A DNA stretch of 64,000 bases from Hymenopus coronatus (lineage: Eukaryota; Arthropoda; Insecta; Mantodea; Hymenopodidae): contig CM060882.1 of NCBI GenBank assembly GCA_030762935.1, positions 18,295,001-18,359,000 on the forward strand, in the 5' to 3' direction. The position numbers and the translations under genes were made by a program. Shown piece after piece: positions 54,014 to 64,000 of the stretch (its first letter is position 1; the number at the start of each line of letters is the position of its first letter). Below the pieces are notes generated by a model. That model had not been told where the DNA came from and ran no database searches. It saw only the letters and a program-made list of their open reading frames with translations.

Positions 54014-54792
54014 ATATGATGTGCTCCACTCACATGAATTTCTCTACATAACTGTAACAAATTATTGTTAAAAAACATATTCTTCTACCTACTTTGTGGT
54101 AAAACAAACATTAGCGTAAATGGTCTTATTACTTGCTTCCTTGTATGTAGAAGGGAAATAAGGGAATACACTAGGCTAAAACGATAGTCAAATCTTTTAA
54201 AAGATGGTTGCCAAGTGTGTGAAATCCGTTTCTATGCAGGGCCAGGAGTTCACTACTTTCCGAGTGAGAAACGTTTAAGTATTTTTAATCTGAAACAAAT
54301 AACAAGCAATATCTCAAAATTGGTCAACTCCACGAACAAAATGTATGTAGCATAAATTGTGTGTTTTAACGAGCTCCACGTTTTTTGTACAGTAAGTTTT
54401 TGTCTATCTCTTATGCCTTAACGGTTATATAAAATGCAGCAAAATTCACTCAGAATAAAGATGTCTTCAGAGGCTATTCCCAAAAAATTGAAGATGAGCA
54501 TTTTATTTGTCATGTAAATTTCGATATTTTAAACAAAATCGGTATAGCCATTTTTGAGAGAGTCAAATTTTACGAAAATTTGTCACTGTGAAGGGTATTT
54601 GGTGATTGGGGGATTTCCTTGAAAGTCTGTATCTCATCTTTGGAAGATACTGAACTTTAATACCAAGTTTGGTATTTTACGGTGTTTTCTTTTTTGAGCT
54701 ATGATGCCCATAGACGCACACACACATACACACACACGGAAATTTTACTAAAAAGTTTTTTTTTTTTTATTCAGGGGCTTCTAAAATGGGCT
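54014..54792 (+). mobile_element. HL element lacking the hairpin end
   Basis: 5' tip ATGATGTGCTCCACTCACAT to TTATTCAGGGGCTTCTAAAA, then joins an opposite copy. Confidence 0.85.
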
Positions 54793-55287
54793 GGAAAAAG
54801 CTGCGTGTGTGTCAGTGTGTGTGTCTGCGGACAGCATATCTCAAAAACGAAAAGTCCGTTAAATACCGAACTTGGTATTTAAGTTCAGTATCTACTTTAT
54901 TCGGGATGAATTTTACGGAATTTTGCATAACTGGTAAACCGTAAGAAATAAACAAAAGCATGCTGTACAAAAAATGTAGAGCTAATTAAAATACACAATT
55001 TATGTTATATCCATTTATTTTTTCGTGGAGTTGGTCGTTTTTGAGATATTCCTTGTTATTGGTTTCAGCTTTTAAAAACTTCTTCAGTCACATAGCAACC
55101 AGCTTTTGATTATCACTTTAACCTATGGTTCACCCTATTTCACCTCTACTTACAAGGAAGCAAGTAATAAGACTACTTCTGCTAATTGTTTTCTCGATTA
55201 GCATGAAGTAAAAAGGAGCATGAGCTTTTTAACAATAATTTGTTGCAGAGATGTAGAGACAGTCTTGTGAATGGACATCAGATTTTT
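54793..55287 (-). mobile_element. HL element with internal deletion
   Basis: Begins at the GT block, jumps from TTCAGTATCT to ACTTTATTCGGGATGAATTT (about 170 bp lost), and ends in the 5' tip. With the preceding copy it forms another head-to-head pair without a hairpin. Confidence 0.85.
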
Positions 55288-55458
55288 ATAATAAAGCTCT
55301 AAAAATGTTTACTGAAAGTTGATAATTTTTAAGTTTAAAAAAATAACTAATCCACATGTATAAAACTTTTTCGTTAAAATAAAACCTATTGTGTGGCAAA
55401 AATGTCAGCCCTTTTTGTCAATAGTTTCTGAGATAATGAGGCATTTGTATTAAAAAAA

Positions 55459-56339
55459 TCTGATGTGATCCATTCACATGACTTTCTCTACATTTCTGCA
55501 ACAAATTATTGTTAGAAAGCTTATGCTTCTATTTACTTCATGCTAATCGAGAAAAAAATAGCAGAAATAGTTGTATTACTTGCTTCCTTGAAATTAGAAG
55601 TGAAATAGGGGAGTAGCATAGGTTAACGTGATAGTCAAAAGCTGGCTGCTATTTGACTGAAGTTCCTTTGTTTGAATGGACTGGAGTTGAGAAACTCCTA
55701 TATGAGAAAAGTAAGTTTTTCATAACTAAAACCAAAAACAAGGAATATCTCAAAAACGATCAACTCCACGAAAAAAATGTATATAACATAAATTGCGTGT
55801 CTTAGCGTGCTCTACATTTCTGTTGTAGTAAGTTTTATCTAAGGCTTACAGTTTAGCAGTTATGCAAAGTTCCGTAAAAGTTGTTCAGAATTTGTAGAAT
55901 TTATCTTCATAGGTTATTCCCAGAAAATTCAAGATATACATTTTGTCTGTCAGGTAAATATCTTTAATATATGATATTTTAATCAAAATCGTTTGAGCCA
56001 CTTTTGCGAAAATCAAAATTTTCGAAAAAAGTTTCATGTAAAGGGTAGTTGGGGGTGGGAGAATTTTTCTCAAAATCTTCGTGTCGCATCCCTGGAAGAT
56101 ACTAAACTTAAATACCAAGTTTGGTATTTTACCGACTATTCGTTTTTGAGTTATCGTGTTCACAGGCACACCGACACACGGACACACGCACACACATACA
56201 CACGGACCTTTTTTCTGAAAATACTTTTTTTTTGGATACAGGGGACCCTAAAACATATATTTCCGGTGAAATCTTGGTATCGAATTTTTTGGTGTAGTGC
56301 AATTCTATACACAATGTACATAATGCGTATAGAGAAAGT
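55459..56339 (+). mobile_element. HL element, full length
   Basis: TCTGATGTGATCCATTCACA to GCGTATAGAGAAAGTAAAAA. The left palindrome arm is partly lost (GCAATTCTATACACAATGTA). Confidence 0.95.
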
Positions 56340-56567
56340 AAAAATTTACGAAAATCCCATTTCGGCTCCCCTTAAAGTGAATATACAGGTAGTTTTGAAA
56401 CCAAACCGAAAGAATAGAATAGTTTTAGAGTTGATGCTTCAGCTTGTCTGAAATTTAATGTCGAAACTTCGAAACTCTTTTACGTATGCTTTTTGTTAGC
56501 ATTGAACATTACATCATTTTGAGATTAGCTAGCGCACGAAGCACTTACTATGCCTCCTATCTAAGGA

Positions 56568-57294
56568 GAAGGAAAAGGGTCCGTGTGTGTCCGTGGGCAG
56601 CGTAGCTCAAAAACGAAAAGACCGTTAACACCAAACTTGGTATTTAAGTTTGATATCTTCCAGGGATGCGACACGAAGATTTTCAAGAAAATCCCCCTTC
56701 CTCAACTACTCTTTACATAGAAAACCTTTCGAATATTTTGTTTTTATCAAAAATGGCTATCGCTTTTGATTAAAATACCAGATATTAAGACCATTTTCAA
56801 GACAAGTAAAATGTATACCTTGAATTTTCTGGGATAAGCCTCTAAAGAACTCTTTATTCTGGATGATTTTCATTGAATTTTGCATAACTGGTAAACCGCA
56901 AGAGATAGACAAAAACTTACATAACAGAATATGTAGATCTCGATAAAACACACAATTTATGTAACATACATTTTTTTCGTGGAGTTGATCGTTTTTGAGA
57001 TATTCCTTGCTTTTGGTTTCGGCTTTGAAAAATTATACTTTTCTCATACAGGAAGTTGTCAACTCCTTCCATACAAACAAAGGAACTTCAGTCACATAGC
57101 AACCAGCTTTTTACTATCACTTTAATCTATGCTACTCCGTTATTTCGCTTCTGCTTACAAGGAAGCAAGTAGTAAGACTATTTCTGCTATTTTTTCTCAG
57201 TTAGCATGAAGTAAATAGAAGCATAAGCTTTCTAACAACAATTTGTTGTAGAGATGTACAGAAACTCGTGTGAACGGAACACATCAGATTTTTT
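56568..57294 (-). mobile_element. HL element lacking the hairpin end
   Basis: Starts GGTCCGTGTGTGTCCGTGGG and runs to the 5' tip (CTCGTGTGAACGGAACACAT). Confidence 0.85.
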
Positions 57295-57295
57295 C

Positions 57296-57750
57296 CCCCT
57301 TTTCCCAGTTTTATACATTTTCTTCGTTTACCGTTTTCTTTTTACGTACTCACACATGCATATACACATTTACAAACACACAAACACCCATGCCGAAGGC
57401 AGGTGCCAATGGCCGCGCTCGCCAGGGTGTCGCGCTTTGGTGCTTCGTAGCGCAGGGGATCGTGGGTTCGAGTCCCACCTTGGGCATGTGTGCTATATGT
57501 TTGTGTATATGTGTGTGTGTGTGTAAAAAATAAGAAAACAGAAATTCAGTAAGCATACAACAAAACTAATTGAAACAATTAGGTAAATAAAAGTAGGGTA
57601 TACATCGCCGGAGTCCCGAACAGACTCCGGAACTGTATTTAAAAAAAAAAAGTGGGGGGGGGGCATGACTCGAACCCACGATTCCCTGCGCTACGAATCA
57701 CCAAAGCTAGGCAGTTTACGAGCGCGTTCACGGGGACCGGTATCCTTTAG
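57296..57750. repeat. SINE-D inserted in SINE-D
   Basis: 57296-57395 (minus, body) and 57655-57750 (minus, B box GACTCGAACCCACGATTCCC plus head) are two halves of one SINE-D. Between them, 57397-57652 is a complete plus-strand SINE-D: GCCAATGGCCGCGCTCGCCA, GGGTTCGAGTCCCACCTTGG, CGGAGTCCCGAACAGACTCC, A-tail. The break falls at CATGCC, the position corresponding to the head/body joint. Confidence 0.75.
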
Positions 57751-58246
57751 GCTACAGGACAAAAGTTATGAGTAGGACAGCTTCACGCTAATAAAATGCG
57801 GAGTACCTATACGTATTTCATCCCAACCACTAGTATCTTGTACTTATTATCTTTATAATTTTTTAATTATCTTAATACTAAACTGTCAACGACTTAGGTA
57901 ATCATCAAGAACTTGCTGCTGTACGCAAATATATAATTAAATATTTTAACCAAACTGTTCTTTTTACCCAGACAACTCTCTGTCGGGTTAGGTAGAGTCA
58001 GACTGAAAAAGTCAGTGCGATAGCCGGTATTTGAAGCTATCCAACATGTGTCTTACAACGGCTTGTGTGATAAAGCAAATGATATCAATTGGCCTAATAA
58101 TTGATTAAACTATAAATCTCACGACTTAAAATACTTACAATATTGTAAGTCAACATTGGAATTTGTCATCTCAAAATAAATTGAGATCACCTTGTGGTTT
58201 ACCGGAAAACATGTGAGTCAGTTATAGTAATGCTGTGCCTGCATGT
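57751..58246. other. Unassigned; short repeat near 58040
   Basis: ATCCAACATGTGTCTTACAA, CGGCTTGTGTGATAAAG resembles the sequence after the tRNA-like unit at 58350, so part of this may be an older copy of the same SINE. Confidence 0.35.
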
Positions 58247-58400
58247 TGCTATGGTAGCTCGTTGGTTAGAGCAACCGGCTAAAGACCGGGAGATCCGTGG
58301 TTGGAATCTCGGCTGAGGCAATGCATTTACTCAGTCTGGCTCTACCTATCCAACTTGTGTCCCACTCTAGGTTTGTGTGAAGAAAGAAAGAAATAATTAA
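58247..58400 (+). repeat. SINE-E or tRNA pseudogene
   Basis: TAGCTCGTTGGTTAGAGCAA gives a good D arm. ACCGGCTAAAGACCGGG folds as an anticodon arm with loop CTAAAGA, nominal anticodon AAA. CCGTGGTTGGAATCTCGG is a T arm with one mismatch. The acceptor stem pairs poorly and sequence resembling 58040 follows, so a tRNA-headed SINE is likelier than a working tRNA gene. Confidence 0.5.
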
Positions 58401-58401
58401 C

Positions 58402-58515
58402 TCTTATTTGCTGTCCTGGGTTCGATTCCGGCTGCTGGTAGGGAGTTTTCTCTAGCCCAGGTTACTCTCTACCCTCCCAGGAATCTGGAAGTGTGAATGT
58501 GTGTGTGTATTATAA
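58402..58515 (+). repeat. SINE-B fragment
   Basis: B box GGGTTCGATTCCGGC, then TCTAGCCCAGGTTACTCTCT, AATCTGGAAGTGTGAATGTG. Lacks the A box and tail. Confidence 0.65.
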
Positions 58516-58516
58516 T

Positions 58517-58793
58517 GATAATAAAGAAGTCTTCAGGGTTATTCCCAGAAAATTCAAAGTATATATTTTATATGTGATGTAAATATCTTTAATATAAGAT
58601 ATATGAATCAAATTTTTTTTCATGTAAAGTTTACTTTGTGGGGGGGGGGATTTTTTTTGAAAATCTTCGTATATCATCCTTTGAAGATACTAAAAGTAAA
58701 TATTATCTTTTGGTGATTAACGGTCTTGTCGTTTTGGAACTGTGCTGTCCACAGACACGCACACACACATACACACACACCTATTTCTAAAAA
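58517..58793 (+). mobile_element. HL fragment, target of the next HL
   Basis: From AAGAAGTCTTCAGGGTTATT to CACACCTATTTCTAAAAA, where the next HL copy starts with TCTAATGTG. Confidence 0.8.
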
Positions 58794-59506
58794 TCTAATG
58801 TGCTTAATTCACATGACTTTCTCTACATCTCTGGAACAAATTATTGTTAAAAACCCTATTCCATGCTAATCGAGGTAAACATTAGCAGAAATGATTTCTT
58901 GCAAGTAGAAGAGAAATAAGGGAATGCACTAGGCTAAAGCGACGGTAAAAATTTTTAAAAGCTGATTGCTATGTGATTGAAATGTGTTTCTTTGCATTGC
59001 CAGAAGTTAAAAATTCCCTGTATGTGAAAAATTAAAGTATTTTAAAAATGAAACCATTAACAACGAATATTTTAGAAATTGTGAACTTCCGAAAAAAAAT
59101 GTGTATGATATGAATTGTATGTTTCTGCGAGATATATATTTTTTGTGTAGTAATTTTTTTATATCTCTTATAATTTACTAGTTATGCAAAATCCAGTAAA
59201 TTTTATCCACAATAAAGAGGTCCTCAGAGACTATTCCCAGAAAATCCAAAAGATACATTTTATTTGTCATGTAAATACTTTTAATATACGGTATTTTAAT
59301 CAAAATCGTTAGTCATTTTTGAGAAAATCAAAACATTGTAAATGTTTATATGTAAAGGGTAGTTTGGGGTCAAAATCTTCAGGTCGCTTCTTTGGAAGAT
59401 ACTAAACTTAAATACCAAGTTTGGTATTTTACCGACTTTTCGTTTGTGGGTTATCGTGTTCACAGACACACGGACACACTGACAAACTAACCTATTTCTC
59501 TAAAAA
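58794..59506 (+). mobile_element. HL element ending at TTTCTAAAAA
   Basis: 5' tip to the CA block, ending CCTATTTCTCTAAAAA with the terminal ~110 bp missing. The next HL begins at exactly the same internal position as the previous junction. Confidence 0.85.
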
Positions 59507-60362
59507 TCTGATGTGCTCCATTCACATGGTTTTCTCTACATCGCTGTTACAAATTATTGTTAAAAAGTATATTCTTCTATCTACTTGATAATAGAGATAA
59601 GCGTTAGTAGAAAATCTTAATTACTTGCTTACTTGTAAGTAGAAGGGAAATAAAGGAATACACTAGGCTATAACGATAGTAAAATCTTTTAAAGGCCGGT
59701 TGCCATGTGGATGAAATCCGTTCCTATGTACACTTCCCGTGTGAGAAAATTTTAAGTATTTTAAATCTGAAACAAATAACAAGGAATATCTCAGAAATAG
59801 TAAATTTCACGAAAAAAAACTCGTATATGATATAAATTTTGTTATTACGTGATCTACATTTTTTGTGCAGTAAGTTTTTGTCTATGTCTTATGTTCTATC
59901 AGTTACGCAAAATTCATTGAAAATAAAAGAGGTCTTTAGAGGCTATTCCCAGAAAATTAAAACTGTACATTTTATTTGCAAAATACTGCAAAAATCCATC
60001 AGAATAAAGTGCTTTTCAGAGGCTATTCCAATAAAATTCAAAATATACATATTGTTTATATTGTGAATAACTTTAATATACAGTAATTTAATCAAAATCG
60101 TTTGAGTCATTTTTGAGAGAAACAAAATTTTCAAAAATGTTTTCGCGTAAAGGGTAGTTTGAGGTGGGAGGAAATTCTTGAAAATCTTCGTGTTGCATCC
60201 TTTGAACACAGACAGATACACACATGGAGTTTTTCCTAAAAATCTTTTTCTGGATTCAGGGGGTCTCAAAATATGTATTTTCGATGAAATCTCCATATCA
60301 AATTTTTGCTGCAATACAATACCTTCTCTATACATTATGTACATAGTACGTGTAGAGAAAGT
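59507..60362 (+). mobile_element. HL element with internal duplication
   Basis: Full ends (TCTGATGTGCTCCATTCACA to GTGTAGAGAAAGT). The TCAGAGGCTATTCCCAGAAA block is repeated at about 59938 and 60015, an imperfect ~75-bp duplication. The AAATACCAAG palindrome is deleted. Confidence 0.9.
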
Positions 60363-60371
60363 AAAATGTGT

Positions 60372-60421
60372 TTGCGGAACAGCTAGAGAAATTTATGTGA
60401 ATGGAACACATCAGATTTTTT
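60372..60421 (-). mobile_element. HL 5' tip only
   Basis: CTAGAGAAATTTATGTGAAT, GGAACACATCAGATTTTTT adjoins the hairpin end of the plus copy. Confidence 0.7.
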
Positions 60422-60775
60422 GCACCTAAGTATGTCTATGCTTACGTCTTATTGAGAATGTGGCTTTACAAAAGTACAGTTTAGCCACCCCTGGTCCGAA
60501 TGTTGCTTTGCTCTTAAAATAACATCTTTACTCCAGGGATAAAACCGAAATGGCAAAGTTTGAGGTTCGGTGATAACAGAGTTTGCTCCCAGATTTCTCA
60601 TCCCCACAAATCCTTCACGTCTGCTACGTGACATGCCCCTTCACCTTCCAGGATTATGATGTTTGGGCAGCAGTTCAGGGCTCTTCTCAGAAACTAGTAG
60701 CACATACAGCCTTAGCTCAAGATTGACCACCAGTTCATGTCTGTCTTGAGGGTTCTTAGAAGAAGCTGTATTATG
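60422..60775. other. No recognised feature
   Basis: No repeat or coding signal noted. Confidence 0.35.
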
Positions 60776-60905
60776 AGGGCAATCCAGAATGTAACGAACG
60801 TTTTGGCACAACTAAATAATAAATAATATCGACACAAAACTTATTTACAAAGTTACAGTACCTTACTCTATTTCTCAACGTAATGGCTATTACTATCAAG
60901 GTTTC
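60776..60905. mobile_element. Mar-D arm
   Basis: GAGGGCAATCCAGAATGTAA through TATTTCTCAACGTAATGGCT and TATCAAGG matches the left arm of Mar-D. It gives the uninterrupted sequence across the HL insertion site at 12702. Confidence 0.75.
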
Positions 60906-61504
60906 ATTGCTTATGAAAGGAAGGCAGATGGCACAGCAATAATGACAAAGGGACTTAAATTAACCTAATATATTGAGAAAGATTAGATAATTTCATGTTT
61001 GGTTTACAAACTTGGTGGATTGCATTCTATTCCATTAATCCTGGCCAATTTATTCTGATGACTGGGGTTGCTAATACAAGGCGAGAGAGAAAAGAGAGAT
61101 AAAGTGGTCGAGGTGGTTGAGCGATTGAGCCTGGAGCGCCGCCCCGAGACGCACACAACGAAGCAGAGGTTCCCTGACGGTCAAGACCTGGTAGTCGGGT
61201 CTGCAATCTCTTAAATAGATTTATAGGCACCCCGGAAACATAGAGGCTGTACTCCTAATATGGAGAACCATGTAGAGGGTAGTCTTAGCCAATCAGTATG
61301 AATGTTTAAATGTTCTAAAATATCCGGTGTGACGTCAAAGGGCAAAGGTTTCCCGTGCAAATGTACAGTAGCCCAACGGAAGATGGTGTCATCGAAAAGT
61401 CCACTAGTAGTGTCATCCGAAGAGGCTAGTCACTTCCATCCGGCTGCTTAATCAGCTTATAGCAAAGCTTATATTCTTCCAAGAATATGTAAAAATGAAA
61501 TCCC
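60906..61504. other. No recognised feature
   Basis: Lies between two Mar-D pieces; may be an insertion or a separate locus. A 67-codon minus frame at 61027 shows no motif. Confidence 0.35.
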
Positions 61505-61907
61505 ATTTAAATTCAGAGTATCATAAACTAATCAATGAAATATTGCCAAGTGAATATAAGTAACTCTCGCCAAGGATACATGTGATAATACTCTACCCCG
61601 CTAAACATCTGAGCCAAGTTGTTGAGGTTTTCTTCATTTGCGAAATCTTTTCCACCCAAAAAGTCATGTATGGCGACCAAAGTGAAATAACAGTTCATCA
61701 ACATTGCTTTCAATTCTTTCATAACAGTCTTTACTGTACACACACTGGTTCTTCCTTGAGTACTCGCAAATTATGCACCATTTCCTCACTGAAGAGCCGT
61801 TCATTGCATTATCACAATACACTTTCGTTATTTGCCTATAAAATTCGATTGGCCGAACATTTTGTGCATTCATAAAAACGAATAAGTTCTTTAGCGGTCT
61901 CAGCTAA
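61505..61907 (-). pseudogene. Mar-D deletion derivative, transposase N- and C-termini
   Basis: The minus-strand frame 61873-61664 begins MNAQNVRPIEFYRQITKVYC (helix-turn-helix). An overlapping frame, 61743-61528, contains HDFLGGKDFANEENLNNLAQ, the mariner C-terminal motif. The whole catalytic domain between them is missing. ATAAAAACGAATAAGTTCTT beyond the start codon is the inner edge of the long terminal repeat. Confidence 0.7.
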
Positions 61908-62477
61908 TAAAATAAGTCCTGTCTGCAAAAGAATTACTAGCCTTAGGGATAGGCGAAGATAAAAGCAAAGTGCTCTAAGTAACATTAAGCACATTCAAAA
62001 CAGGAAAACAAGAGTTAAGGGTAGCAAAGTTTAAAGAAGAGGAAGCTAAACAGTTAGCTGAAGGACCTTGAGGCATTAATTATATGTTCATATACATTTA
62101 AAACTTTAATCATTTTTCTCCGCTTTCTGTTTTTCAACATTTTTCATTGTGCAAAATGCTGCTTGCATTATAATTCTTAATGAATTGCTTTGAAACTTTT
62201 CACACATATTCTTAGATAGTTGATGTATAAAACTTCGTATTTTTTATGTTCTAGCTGGAATGGGTTAATTGTTATTGAATTTTGATGTTGAAAATTATTA
62301 AAAAATTTGGAGAAAAGCAATCTATGCATTCAATATTTTTTTCTCCAAAAATATTTTTCGTAGCGTAATAAAAATACCAATTTTTGTATACATAGTTCTA
62401 AGGAACATACAGCCAGGGTTTAGTTTATTTATAACAAATATTGTTTTGCAAGGAGCATTTCTTATATAGTACAAAAA
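61908..62477. other. No recognised feature
   Basis: AT-rich; nothing supportable. Confidence 0.4.
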
Positions 62478-63342
62478 TCTGATGTGTTCCATTCACATGA
62501 CTTTCTCTATATCTCTGTAAATTATTATTCTTAATAAGCTTATCTTTTATTTGTTTCATGCTAATCGAGAAAAATTAGCAGAAATAGTCTTATTTCTTGC
62601 TTTATTGTAAGTAGAAGAGAAATAAGGGAGTACCATAGGTTAAAGTGAAAGCCAAAAGCTGGTTGCTATGTGACTGATGTTCCTTTGTTTGTATGGACAG
62701 GAGTTGACAAATTCCTGTATGTGAAAAGTATTGTTTTTCAAAGCTGAAACCACAAAAAGGAATATCTCAAAAACGATCAACTCCACGAAAAAAATGTATA
62801 TAACATAAATTGTGTGGTTTAACGTGCTCTACATTTTTTGTGGGTTAAGTTTTTGTCTCTTTCTTATGGTTTAGTAGTTATGAAAAATTCATCCAGAATA
62901 AAGTAGTCTTCAGAGGCTATTCCCAGAAACTTCAAAATATACATTTTATTTGTCAGGTAAATGACTTTAATATACGACATTTTAATCAAAATCGTTAGAG
63001 CTATTTTTTAGAAAATCAAAATTTTCGAAAAAAGTTCCATGTAAAGGGTAGTTTGGGGTGGGGGGATTTTTCTCAGAATCTTCGTGTCGTATCCCCGGAA
63101 GATACTAAACTTAAATACCAAGTTTGGTATTTTACCGAATTTTCGTTTTTGAGTTATCGTGTTCACAGACCACGGATACACGGACACACGGACACACACA
63201 CACGGACCTTTTTCTGAAAATATTTTTCATGGATACAGGGGACCCTAAAACATATATTTCCGGTGAAATCTCGGTATAAAATTTTTTGGTGGAGTGCAAT
63301 ACATTCTCTATACACTATGTACATAGTGAGTATAAAGAAAGT
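62478..63342 (+). mobile_element. HL element, full length
   Basis: TCTGATGTGTTCCATTCACA to the complete palindrome (TCTCTATACACTATGTACAT) and GAGTATAAAGAAAGTAAAAA. CA block CACGGATACACGGACACACG. Confidence 0.95.
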
Positions 63343-63542
63343 AAAAATTGCAGAAAAAAACACAATAGATACATTTTTTTTTGGAAAAACTATCTTAATT
63401 AGAAACATACAATTTGGTGCATTTACTAGAAACCCTTTGGCACAAATACTTGCAAAATTTTAAATCTCTGTGACCAAATACTATGAATTTTAGCAATTTG
63501 CACAGATGCCTCGCCTTAAAAAGTTGTATCATGTGACAAAAA

Positions 63543-63690
63543 GTATCTTGTCAGAATGGAGATTACATTGAGTAATAGAGTAAGGTTCTGTAACTCTGTA
63601 AATAAATGGTTTGTGTTCATATCTTTCGTTATTGTTTAGTTATGTCAAATCGTTCGTTACTTTCTGGATCGCGTTCGTAAAACTAGGCCT
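63543..63690 (+). mobile_element. Mar-D right arm, solo
   Basis: GAGATTACATTGAGTAATAG, GTAACTCTGTAAATAAATGG, CTTTCGTTATTGTTTAGTTA and TCGTTCGTTACTTTCTGGAT match the Mar-D terminal repeat out to its tip. Confidence 0.75.
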
Positions 63691-63852
63691 CCAATTTCAT
63701 CACAAGCTTCCATTTACTTCTTTTATGGGGGAAAAGGAAAATAATTAAAATCTATAAGAATCATAAAACATTAAAGCCTGCTGAATTGCTTTTATACTGC
63801 TTAAAATAAACTAAAAATGTGCTACAAAAAATTCGCTATTGCTTATTTAGAA
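63691..63852. other. No recognised feature
   Basis: Short AT-rich interval. Confidence 0.3.
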
Positions 63853-64000
63853 TAAATAAAGAAACTATTGCATTCTATCCAAAATTTTGATGCTGAGATT
63901 TTGCCTCAAATATCTACTCGTTTTGAGCCTATCTCAATAAATAGAAAATAATTTTTATGCTCTCTATCACGTGTGTACAATGTGCATAGCAAGTAAAGAA
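63853..64000. mobile_element. HL pieces running off the window
   Basis: ACTATTGCATTCTATCCAAA, TTTTGATGCTGAGATTTTGC is a diverged minus 3' block. The last ~45 bases (TCTATCACGTGTGTACAATG ... AAGTAAAGAA) look like a decayed plus-strand terminal hairpin. Confidence 0.6.

Noticed and set aside
58247..58325. Functional tRNA gene
   Set aside because: The acceptor stem pairs poorly, the T arm has a mismatch and the downstream sequence is repeated near 58040; a SINE head or pseudogene is more likely.

Overview
This is a transposon-packed stretch of a eukaryotic, most likely arthropod, nuclear genome. It is AT-rich and has no operon structure. There is no convincing host gene. It carries tRNA-derived SINEs, Tc1/mariner-type, pogo/Tigger-type and P-type DNA transposons, non-LTR (RTE-like, R2-like) fragments and many microsatellites. 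I cannot name the species; insect or chelicerate are both plausible.

The dominant component, about 45% of the window by hand tally, is one non-coding family of roughly 0.85-0.9 kb in about 45 full or partial copies on both strands. I call it HL (Helentron/HINE-like). In its sense orientation ('+' here) a copy starts TCTGATGTG, has a short hairpin and the sub-terminal block ACTTTCTCTACA, and continues through about 500 bp of conserved unique sequence. It then has the palindrome AAATACCAAGTTTGGTATTT, a CA-rich microsatellite and about 100 bp of conserved sequence. It ends in a ~38-nt imperfect palindrome closing with TGTAGAGAAAGT next to an A-run. Asymmetric inverted repeats, a terminal hairpin, an internal microsatellite and no target duplication match the architecture of Helentron-associated elements (DINE-1/HINE). 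That assignment is inference; no Rep/helicase is present.

Layout: 1-5 kb, Tigger-like remnant, an inverted pair of an unknown repeat, two SINEs with target duplications, and an HL copy carrying Mar-1. 5-12 kb, facing HL copies and two copies of a LINE 3' end. 12.6-15.3 kb, one deleted mariner (Mar-D) cut by two HL copies. 15.4-19.4 kb, mixed HL, unknown repeats and SINEs. 19.5-23.5 kb, head-to-tail HL array carrying Mar-2 and a SINE. 24-29 kb, dense HL. 29-31.6 kb, a 276-bp hairpin insertion, a FLYWCH-type zinc-finger ORF and an R2-like LINE fragment. 33.9-35.2 kb, broken Mar-3. 37.5-39.7 kb, RTE fragment in HL, a 173-bp tandem duplication and a possible tyrosine-recombinase fragment. 39.9-45.2 kb, a four-deep nest: HL > Mar-4 > P-type element > HL. 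45-64 kb, more HL, SINEs, Mar-5, a second RTE fragment and Mar-D pieces.

The features form an insertion history rather than a pathway. The most striking pattern is that three different Tc1/mariner-type elements sit within 2 bp of the same point in the terminal palindrome of three separate HL copies. All recognisable transposases are broken by stops, frameshifts, deletions or insertions.
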